Part shown: piece after piece, positions 18,739 through 24,785 of the stretch
Numbering within the stretch: the stretch's first letter is position 1
How the letters are laid out: each line of letters opens with the position of its first letter
DNA from: Phycisphaerae bacterium
Lineage (GTDB): Bacteria; Planctomycetota; Phycisphaerae; SM23-33
DNA: 64,000 nucleotides
Direction of reading: 5' to 3'
Assembly: GCA_030745875.1 (NCBI GenBank)
Contig: JASLNT010000090.1
Location: 102,604 to 166,603, forward strand
Translations under genes and position numbers: made by a program
The notes under the pieces: model-generated
What the model was told of the DNA's origin: nothing
The model's input: only the letters and a program-made list of their open reading frames with translations
The model's database searches: none

Positions 18739-18875
18739 GTATCGCCCTCCGCGTTGCATTGCGGGAATTGTCCGCCTCCGGATGAGATGGCGTGCAGGCG
18801 TCTGAGGTCGCAACAGAGGCGGCGGGGCAATGGTTCGCAGTTATCGTGGGCGCAGGACAGGACCAGCAATGTCAT
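18735..18875 (-). CDS. 46-residue Cys-rich small ORF leading the WD40 pair
   Basis: An ATG at 18875 is preceded by GGGAGG five bases away, the best ribosome-binding site in this cassette. The frame runs 46 codons and its TGA overlaps the WD40 protein A start as ATGA, the same coupling seen between A and B. The product has five Cys (8, 13, 21, 22, 40) and two His (10, 28), including the stretch CAHDNC. Metal binding is possible, but no known zinc-ribbon spacing is met. It could be a real third partner or a coupling leader peptide. I recognise no family. Confidence 0.5.
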   Translation of the reverse strand: MTLLVLSCAHDNCEPLPRRLCCDLRRLHAISSGGGQFPQCNAEGDT

Positions 18876-18980
18876 CTCGGCCTCCCGGGTCGCAAGTTAT
18901 TGCGGCGGCGGCAAGTGCTTAGTGTCCACATCTGCGATTGCGGCGTTCGTCCGCGCTACAGTCGCAGGGCATTTGGATTG

Positions 18981-19008
18981 ATTATATTCAATACAGCGCG
19001 TCGAGCAA
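18981..19008 (-). promoter_or_regulatory. Possible promoter of the small ORF / WD40 operon
   Basis: The minus strand has a perfect TATAAT at 18986-18981 with a weak TTGCTC 16 bases upstream. Transcription would start near 18974, leaving a leader of about 100 bases before the 46-codon ORF. The -35 match is poor, so an activator or chance remains possible. Confidence 0.35.
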
Positions 19009-19476
19009 GCTCAATCCAGGGTCTGGTTATCCCGCGCACACCACCGGGCCAGGCGGATTAGGATCAGTTGCAGTATGGAGTTATGCACGTTTTAGAAAAG
19101 GCGTTAAAGCGGGCGGGGAGGGGTGTGACATACCCGATGGCGTCAAACGGTTTTTTGAGTGCGGTTCGTGGCCGGGCAGGATCGATATAAACAACTGTAG
19201 AGTAAAATGTTAGAGTGATTATCCGGGCTGGTTTCGGGCTGTTTGCGGATTGTGTCACAGGTTCACACCTTCCCCGAGGAGATGGGAGTATTCAGCATGC
19301 GATCAAGGCGGATCGCCAACTGACCATGCTCTGTAACTTATTGTTGCCCAGCCGGATAGGGTGATTGCTTCTATGGATTTAGCAAGGGTAACCGCCGCCC
19401 GGCGCTACCCTGGGCGAGGAAGAATGTGTGAACCAAATGTGAAGTAGCGTCTTTTCGCGGGGACGGCGGTCGGATG
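19009..19476. other. Intergenic stretch, no supported gene
   Basis: This region lies between the WD40 operon and the aldo/keto reductase promoter. Short frames exist: a 64-codon GTG frame at 19064-19258 on the minus strand with GGAAGG upstream, and a 35-codon frame at 19083-19190 on the plus strand. None looks like a known protein and they overlap one another. I see no tRNA or clear hairpin. Confidence 0.6.
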
Positions 19477-19505
19477 TTGACACTCGAGGCGACTCTGCGT
19501 ACAGT
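19477..19505 (+). promoter_or_regulatory. Promoter of the aldo/keto reductase operon
   Basis: TTGACA (perfect), a 17-base spacer and TACAGT (four of six) end 42 bases before the start codon. The expected leader is about 35 bases and contains the AGGAGA ribosome-binding site. Confidence 0.6.
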
Positions 19506-19547
19506 GCGATTCAAGTAAGTCACTGCCTGCGATTCAGGAGAGATTCG

Positions 19548-20585
19548 ATGGACGATCAGGCCTTTGCGATCGCTGACGACGGGGTGGATCCCCGTAGCGT
19601 GCCCGGGAGGACTCTTTACGACGGGGCTGAGATGCCCGCGATCGGGCTGGGTACGTTTGGATCGGACCGTTTCACGCCCGAGCAGATCGCCCAGGCCGTA
19701 ATCGGGGCTGCTTCGGTGGGTTACCGGCATTTCGATTGTGCGTCGGTCTACGGTAATGAAGATATGATCGGCGGGGCGTTTCGTCGGATCATGGAAGGCG
19801 GGCTGGGGCGGGATGAACTCTGGATCACCTCGAAGCTGTGGAACGACAAGCATTCTGAGGGCGACGTTATCGCCTCGTGCGAGAAGTCGCTGGCGGATCT
19901 GCAGTTGGATTACCTGGACCTCTACCTGACGCACTGGCCGTTCCCAAACTACCACGCTCCCGGATGCGACGTCGATTCGCGCAGTCCGAACGCCCAGCCG
20001 TATATTCACGAGAATTTCATGCGAACATGGAGTCGGATGGAGGAGCTGGTTTCCCGCGGAATGGTCAGGCATATCGGCACGTCGAACATGACGGTCCCGA
20101 AGCTGAAACTCCTGCTGCGCGACGCCGAGATCAAACCCGCCTGCAACGAAATGGAACTGCACCCGCATTTCCAGCAGGGCGAGCTGTTCAGGTTTGTTGT
20201 CGACAACGGAATCGTGCCGATAGGATTCTGTCCAATCGGATCACCGACCCGCCCGGACCGCGACAAAACCGCCGCCGATACCGTGGATATCGAAGATCCG
20301 GTAATAGTTCGCATCGCTGAAAGGCTGGGCGTGCATCCGGCCGTCGTGTGCGTAAAGTGGGCGGTCCAGCGGGGGCAGATACCGATACCGTTTTCAGTGC
20401 ACCGTAACGAGTACCTCGGAAACCTCCGGAGTGTTGTCAGCAATCCGCTCAGTGACGATGAAATGTCCGAAATCGAGTCGATCGACAGGAACTGCCGCCT
20501 CATCAAGGGTCAGGTCTTCCTCTGGAAGGACGGACAAACCTGGGAGGACCTCTGGGACCTGAACGGAGAGATCACGCCTGGGTGA
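19548..20585 (+). CDS. Aldo/keto reductase
   Basis: This is a 345-residue cytoplasmic NAD(P)H-dependent oxidoreductase with the (beta/alpha)8 aldo/keto reductase fold. The catalytic tetrad is complete: Asp 63 and Tyr 68 in HFDCASVYGNE, Lys 96 in TSKLW, and His 129 in LTHWPF. The usual substrate-side motif IGTSNM is present. The ATG has an AGGAGA ribosome-binding site and a consensus promoter lies just upstream. The GNAT gene follows after nine bases and a sulfatase after that, so the reductase may act on sugar aldehydes or ketones released by the region's glycan-degrading enzymes (inference). Confidence 0.92.
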   Translation: MDDQAFAIADDGVDPRSVPGRTLYDGAEMPAIGLGTFGSDRFTPEQIAQAVIGAASVGYRHFDCASVYGNEDMIGGAFRRIMEGGLGRDELWITSKLWNDKHSEGDVIASCEKSLADLQLDYLDLYLTHWPFPNYHAPGCDVDSRSPNAQPYIHENFMRTWSRMEELVSRGMVRHIGTSNMTVPKLKLLLRDAEIKPACNEMELHPHFQQGELFRFVVDNGIVPIGFCPIGSPTRPDRDKTAADTVDIEDPVIVRIAERLGVHPAVVCVKWAVQRGQIPIPFSVHRNEYLGNLRSVVSNPLSDDEMSEIESIDRNCRLIKGQVFLWKDGQTWEDLWDLNGEITPG

Positions 20586-20594
20586 CCTTTAATC

Positions 20595-21098
20595 ATGGGC
20601 CAATCGGACAAATCTTCGACCGTTTACTACTTGGAAATGCTGGACATCGGCCAGTTGCAGCCCAAGGATTCCCCGCCAGGGCTTGATATCACGATGGTCG
20701 ACCCTCCGGCGTTCGAGACTAATCGCGATTTCTACAGGGAAGTCGGAGCGAAGTGGGGGTGGACGGACAGACTGGTCTGGAGCGATCAGCAATGGGCCGA
20801 CTACGTCAGTCGCCCGGAGTTGCAGACGTGGATTGCTTGTGTTGATGGTGAGTCGGCCGGTTACTTCGAGTTGGAGGCGCAAGAACCGGGCGACGTGGAG
20901 ATCATATACTTCGGTCTTCTGGATCAGTACATCAATCGCGGACTGGGCGGGGCGATGCTGACCGAGGCGATCAGGCGAGCCTGGTCGTTTGGCGGGGCTC
21001 GACGAGTCTGGTTGCACACGTGCACGGAAGATCACCCCGCGGCGCTGGCGAACTATCGCCGTCGCGGGTTCGAACTCTACGACACCAAGCGCGAATAG
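20595..21098 (+). CDS. GNAT-family N-acetyltransferase
   Basis: The 167-residue protein has the acetyl-CoA-binding motif A of the GNAT fold: the strand EIIYFGLLDQYI followed by NRGLGGAML, where the pyrophosphate loop takes the place of the usual RxxGxG/A. A later ENPAA-like motif reads DHPAALANYRRRGFELY, typical of the family's C-terminal half. It sits nine bases after the aldo/keto reductase and 11 bases before the sulfatase start, hence probably one transcript. The acceptor cannot be read from the sequence. Confidence 0.88.
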   Translation: MGQSDKSSTVYYLEMLDIGQLQPKDSPPGLDITMVDPPAFETNRDFYREVGAKWGWTDRLVWSDQQWADYVSRPELQTWIACVDGESAGYFELEAQEPGDVEIIYFGLLDQYINRGLGGAMLTEAIRRAWSFGGARRVWLHTCTEDHPAALANYRRRGFELYDTKRE

Positions 21099-21109
21099 AG
21101 GCTGTTTGC

Positions 21110-22648
21110 ATGAATCCCTGCAAACGAAGAGAGTTTATCAAGACAATCGCCGCCGGCTCCGTCGCCGCAGGCGCGTGGGGGTCGATGTTCGCAGCCGAGA
21201 AGCGTCCGAAGCGCTCGCGTCCGAATATCCTGTACATATTCACTGACGATCAGAGCATCCGAAGCGTCAGTTGCTACGAAGAAGCTCACAAGTGGGTCCG
21301 CACGCCCAATATCGATAGTATTGCCGCTCAGGGCGTCCGGTTTGCGTATTGCTACACGGGCGCGTGGTGCATGCCCGCGCGAGCCACCGCGCTTACGGGC
21401 AAGCTGCCTCACGGGATTGAGAGTATGCGGATGACGGGCAAGTACCCCGGCAGTACGTATGATCCGAAGAAGTGCCCGTTCTGGCCAGCGACTTTCCGCA
21501 AGCACGGATACTATACGGGCATGATCGGCAAGTGGCACACCGGCGGCGACACCGGACACGGGAGGGATTGGGACTACTCTGCTGTCTGGGATCACACCCA
21601 ACCGGGCGTCTACGGGGGATACTACAAGAACCAGAAGATCAGCTTCAACGGTGCGAAACCCAAAGCGGTGGGCGGGTATTCGACTGACAATTACACCCGG
21701 TACGCCGTTGACTTCATCAAGCAGCGAGCTGAGGACCTGAGCAAACCGTGGTATTTGTGGCTCTGTTACGATGCGGTGCACGGTCCGTACAACTCGGCCA
21801 GGCGGCATGACAAGGACTACAAGAACGCTCCGGAAGTTGCAGTCCCAAAGGATATTTATCCGCCTCGGCCGACCAAACCGGACTACATGAAGAACTACGG
21901 AGTCTGGAAACGCAACGCCGCCGGAAGGCCCGCAAAAAGGGGCGGGACTCTGGATCGAGCCGTGCGGCAGTATAACCGGGCGGTTCGCGCACTGGATGAG
22001 GGCGTAGGCAAGGTGCTCGATGCGCTCAAGGCCTCCGGGCAGCTCGACAACACGCTGGTGGTGTTCACCTCGGACCAGGGATTCGCATGGGGCCAGCACG
22101 GTTTCGCATGGAAGTACGCGCCGTACGACGCCAATCTGCGCTCCCCGCTGATCGTTCGCATGCCCGGCCGCGCGGCGAGTGGAAAGCTCTGCAAACATGC
22201 GGTGGGAGGGCACGACCTGATTCCGACCTTCTTCTCGATAGCCGGTATCGAACCGCCATGGAAGATGCACGGGCGCGATATAAGCGATCTGCTGAAGACC
22301 CCGGACATGAAGTGGGACCATCCCGTTCTCATGGAGAACACCAAGTACTACTACGGGAAGGATACCGAGCGTAAGGACCGTCCGGGCTGGAGCGGCGTGC
22401 CGTGGTGGATATTCCTTCGGCGGGGGAGGTACAAGTACATTCGCACACTGGTCGAAGGCGAGATTGAAGAGCTTTACGATCTCCAGGCCGACCCGGAAGA
22501 GTTAACCAATCTGGCGGTGGATCCGAAACACCAGCGCCTGCTTGTCGACTATCGCAATCAACTAGTCGCCGAACTCAAGCGAACCGACGCCGGAATGGTC
22601 AAGAACCTCCCGAAAGTTGGCGCCGCCGCTTACCGAAAAGGCGGTTGA
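21110..22648 (+). CDS. Tat-exported Cys-type sulfatase
   Basis: The 512 residues start at the ATG after GAGG, which places KRREFIKT of a Tat signal at residues 5-12; a longer frame from 21020 lies inside the GNAT gene. Asp 46 and Asp 47 are metal ligands, Cys 87 in CMPARATALTG is the formylglycine site, and GKWHTGGD and TSDQGFAWGQHGF are the later active-site motifs. The TSDQGFAWGQHG form is typical of sulfatases acting on carbohydrate sulfates. It is the last gene of the reductase-GNAT operon. It differs clearly from the two sulfatases near 6 and 11 kb, so the three probably serve different sulfate esters. Confidence 0.93.
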   Translation: MNPCKRREFIKTIAAGSVAAGAWGSMFAAEKRPKRSRPNILYIFTDDQSIRSVSCYEEAHKWVRTPNIDSIAAQGVRFAYCYTGAWCMPARATALTGKLPHGIESMRMTGKYPGSTYDPKKCPFWPATFRKHGYYTGMIGKWHTGGDTGHGRDWDYSAVWDHTQPGVYGGYYKNQKISFNGAKPKAVGGYSTDNYTRYAVDFIKQRAEDLSKPWYLWLCYDAVHGPYNSARRHDKDYKNAPEVAVPKDIYPPRPTKPDYMKNYGVWKRNAAGRPAKRGGTLDRAVRQYNRAVRALDEGVGKVLDALKASGQLDNTLVVFTSDQGFAWGQHGFAWKYAPYDANLRSPLIVRMPGRAASGKLCKHAVGGHDLIPTFFSIAGIEPPWKMHGRDISDLLKTPDMKWDHPVLMENTKYYYGKDTERKDRPGWSGVPWWIFLRRGRYKYIRTLVEGEIEELYDLQADPEELTNLAVDPKHQRLLVDYRNQLVAELKRTDAGMVKNLPKVGAAAYRKGG

Positions 22649-22652
22649 GGAC

Positions 22653-22680
22653 AAAAAAAAGCAACGCTTTCAGCGCTGCT
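22653..22680 (-). terminator. Rho-independent terminator of the HicB-like gene
   Basis: Read on the minus strand, a nine-base stem (AGCAGCGCT / AGCGTTGCT, one mismatch) with a three-base loop is followed by eight T. It lies 57 bases after the HicB-like stop codon and just past the convergent sulfatase. It supports the small gene as a genuine transcription unit. Confidence 0.75.
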
Positions 22681-22736
22681 AAATAACCGCGGCGGGAACA
22701 GAAAGCGGTGTGGGCGAGTCGACCGGCCGCGATCTG

Positions 22737-22934
22737 CTAGATTTCGACAACCTCGTGATCCAGATGCTCCGGTACAAAGTTGTTGACCGCCGCGATATAA
22801 CCGCGAATGGCCTCGTCGAGACGTTCGCACGCCTCCTGTTTGGTCCCACCACGCACAGTGCAGCCTGGGAGAGACGGACACTGAGCAGTGTAACCACCGG
22901 CCTCATTCCTAACTACTCGGACGCATAACTTCAT
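22737..22934 (-). CDS. HicB-like antitoxin-fold protein (orphan)
   Basis: The product has 65 residues with the HicB N-terminal pattern: a beta strand MKLCVRVVRNEAGGY, then CPSLPGCTVRGGTKQEAC, then an amphipathic helix ERLDEAIRGYIAAV. AAGGAAA lies six bases before the start and a good terminator follows the stop. It lacks the C-terminal DNA-binding part of full HicB antitoxins, and no HicA toxin is visible beside it. A 36-codon frame (22931-23041) ends in an ATGA overlap with this start but has no HicA features. It may be a solitary regulator or a remnant of a toxin-antitoxin pair. Confidence 0.75.
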   Translation of the reverse strand: MKLCVRVVRNEAGGYTAQCPSLPGCTVRGGTKQEACERLDEAIRGYIAAVNNFVPEHLDHEVVEI

Positions 22935-23376
22935 TGGGTTTCCTTGCGTTTACTCCAGACACGAGCGGCGCCCGACACGACAATGCGGAATGAGTCCTTT
23001 CGCCGTTGGCCGTACTTGCCGAGCGAACGTCCGTGCAACATCTCGTTGGCGACTTGTCCCGACCCTATCGTAACTGACGCCCTTAAAACCGGCACTGAAG
23101 CGATCCCGATCCAAGAGCGTCAGAGAATCAACGCTAAAGCTCGCCAGTTGTGCAATTATAGTACTTTCCAAGGCGATTCTCCAGCTGCTATTTCATATTT
23201 CGGATGCCATTTCGAGCTCCAGCACCGCCTGAATCGCCACTTCCGGGCGTAGTATCTGTCCGATAAAGACGTTATAATTGTGCTGAAAGTAAGATTATTC
23301 CTAGATCGCCTCAAAGAAAATTTAAAGAAAATTTGTTTCTCCGATCCGCCGCGGTTTGGCTTATCAACAGATTCGA
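22935..23376. other. Intergenic stretch, no supported gene
   Basis: This stretch separates the HicB-like gene from the FmdB-like gene's promoter. A minus-strand frame of 36 codons (22931-23041) overlaps the HicB start by ATGA, but its product resembles nothing known. The right half is AT-rich (about 23250-23340) and probably belongs to regulatory DNA. No RNA gene or hairpin stands out. Confidence 0.55.
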
Positions 23377-23405
23377 TTGCCCAGGCACATCCGATAGGTT
23401 ATATT
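23377..23405 (+). promoter_or_regulatory. Likely promoter of the FmdB-like gene
   Basis: TTGCCC (four of six), a 17-base spacer and TATATT (five of six) lie 52 bases before the ATG. An AT-rich tract just upstream could act as an UP element. Confidence 0.5.
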
Positions 23406-23456
23406 GCACATTGATTGGCGCCTAAACTGTAAGATCAACGAGAGGTTATAGCCCCC

Positions 23457-23699
23457 ATGCCGATATACGAATATGTTTGCAGCAAGTGCGGACACGCATT
23501 TGAGAAACTCGTGCCTTCAAGCAAGACCAAGCCGAAATGCGAGAAATGCGGTTCGGCGAAACTCGACAGGCAGTTTTCGACCTTCGCCGCTCACGGCGGC
23601 GGGGCCGGTGCTGGTGCATGTCGTTCGGCCGATCAGTGTCCGGCGGCGATGGTTTCTCAGGGGGCTGCATGCGGTTCGGGCTGCCCCCACGCCCACTGA
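23457..23699 (+). CDS. FmdB-family zinc-ribbon protein
   Basis: The 80-residue protein starts [19 protein letters not shown], the hallmark of the FmdB/CxxC_CXXC_SSSS family. Cys 8, 11, 28 and 31 form one zinc site. The C-terminus adds four further Cys and ends HAH, a tail common in this family and possibly a second metal site. The family's role is unsettled; regulatory or RNA/protein-binding roles have been proposed. It stands as a single gene with its own promoter, and GAGAGG lies upstream of the ATG. Confidence 0.9.
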   Translation: MPIYEYVCSKCGHAFEKLVPSSKTKPKCEKCGSAKLDRQFSTFAAHGGGAGAGACRSADQCPAAMVSQGAACGSGCPHAH

Positions 23700-23738
23700 A
23701 CTCTCGGTTGGCTATCGCATTTGGCGGTGGTTTGGAAA

Positions 23739-24332
23739 CTACCGCCTGTTCGAGATGACTCTCACGTTCAGGTATCGTCTGCCCCATTTTCGGGCTTGGC
23801 TGTGGGATAGGTAGAACACATCAAGTCGATATCCGCGTATCTTCCCGCCTCGGTCCAGCACGGGAACCGCCTGTCCGCCGCGGTAGCCCGGAATAGACAG
23901 CATCGTTCCGAATTTCAGCAAGCGTGTGTCGGCGGCCACAAACATCGAACGGTTGGTGTAGATGCTCTTTCCGCTTGCTGTTACGTTGTCGCTGAACTTT
24001 CCGCAGCATTTTCTGCACGGACAGTAGGCCGTTACGAGCATCTTGATAGTTCGCGTCGCCTGGCGGGGGGCCTTGGCGGTGACGTTAACAACAGGCTTCA
24101 TCGCGGCCGGGGGCAGCGGTATGGGCCCGGCCAGCATCTCCGGCGCCGAGACGCGCACCTCGGGAATCCCCGGATTCCGTGCGATCATCGCGGTTAGGAG
24201 TTTATCTTTATTTTTCGGGAGCAATTCCGTTGCGTCGCCGGATTCCGTGGATTTAGACGGTTCCAGCAACAGGGCCGCCGAACCGCTCAGAAGCAGCAGC
24301 AAGACTACCGTGCGTTGTATCGGATTTACCAT
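23739..24332 (-). CDS. Exported 3D-domain protein (cell-wall hydrolase-like)
   Basis: The 197-residue product has an N-terminal hydrophobic signal (VVLLLLLSGSAALLL) and a C-terminal 3D domain, a double-psi beta-barrel related to MltA and YabE/YuiC lytic transglycosylases. Visible are TAYCPCRKCCGKFSDNVTAS and VAADTRLLKFGT; the Asp residues in VLDRGGKIRGYRLDVFY complete the set that gives the domain its name. Four Cys cluster in CPCRKCCG. The start at 24332 has GAGGA six bases upstream; an in-frame ATG at 24470 lacks a ribosome-binding site. A near-consensus promoter about 190 bases upstream implies a long leader. It probably remodels peptidoglycan. Confidence 0.85.
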   Translation of the reverse strand: MVNPIQRTVVLLLLLSGSAALLLEPSKSTESGDATELLPKNKDKLLTAMIARNPGIPEVRVSAPEMLAGPIPLPPAAMKPVVNVTAKAPRQATRTIKMLVTAYCPCRKCCGKFSDNVTASGKSIYTNRSMFVAADTRLLKFGTMLSIPGYRGGQAVPVLDRGGKIRGYRLDVFYLSHSQARKWGRRYLNVRVISNRR

Positions 24333-24521
24333 GAGGATGTCCTCAGTGATGTCGCCGCGAGGATTGGACTCCTGCGTCGACTGCATATTTATTCTGGCCT
24401 GCAGGGCGGTCCATTTTGGCCCGCAGGTCGTTTCTGTATCCGCTCGGCATCCATGCGGCGTGAACTTCATCCGGCTGGGATTAGTGGGGAATTTTCAGCA
24501 GGAGAAAACGGAGGAGCGGTG

Positions 24522-24549
24522 ATTCTATGGTGTCACGCGAGCATGTCAA
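24522..24549 (-). promoter_or_regulatory. Strong promoter of the 3D-domain gene
   Basis: On the minus strand TTGACA (perfect), a 16-base spacer and TAGAAT (five of six) are preceded by an A/T-only tract of about 15 bases that can serve as an UP element. The leader to the start at 24332 would be about 180 bases and holds no recognised RNA motif. Confidence 0.6.
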
Positions 24550-24658
24550 GAGATTTTTAATTAAAAAAACAGCCCTGCTGGTCTGATCCCGCTTAGTGCA
24601 GAAGGCTCGGTCCGGGGGAGTCGAGGAAAAGTTAGTAAAATATAGGCTCAGGCTTTTG

Positions 24659-24686
24659 TTGACACGTTGAGCAGGCTGCTTATAAT
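24659..24686 (+). promoter_or_regulatory. Strong promoter of the HEAT-repeat gene
   Basis: TTGACA and TATAAT are both perfect, with a 16-base spacer. Transcription should begin near 24693, giving a leader of about 93 bases with a stable hairpin in it. It is divergent from the 3D-gene promoter, about 110 bases away. Confidence 0.7.
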
Positions 24687-24712
24687 CACAGGCGATAGTG
24701 GAAGCGTTCTGC

Positions 24713-24743
24713 GCGACTACGTACTGCGTAAGTACGTAATCGC
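24713..24743 (+). promoter_or_regulatory. Hairpin/inverted repeat in the HEAT-gene leader
   Basis: Two 13-base arms (24713-24725 and 24731-24743) pair with a single C/A mismatch around a five-base loop. The core TACGTACT / AGTACGTA is palindromic, so at DNA level it could also be an operator. It starts about 20 bases into the predicted transcript. It lacks a T run, so it is not a terminator. Confidence 0.55.
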
Positions 24744-24785
24744 CTGCAGATAATGCGGTCAATCTCTGGCCACATAGGAGATCTC

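Noticed and set aside
19064..19258. 64-codon minus-strand GTG frame upstream of the WD40 operon
   Set aside because: A ribosome-binding-like GGAAGG is present, but the product is Pro-rich with no family resemblance and is overlapped by other equally weak frames.
21077..22321. 414-codon minus-strand frame opposite the sulfatase
   Set aside because: It is a shadow of the sulfatase gene, which has the complete active-site signature on the plus strand.
22931..23041. 36-codon frame ending in ATGA at the HicB-like start, as a HicA toxin
   Set aside because: It lacks the HicA double-stranded-RNA-binding fold pattern and its catalytic His, and is about half the expected length.
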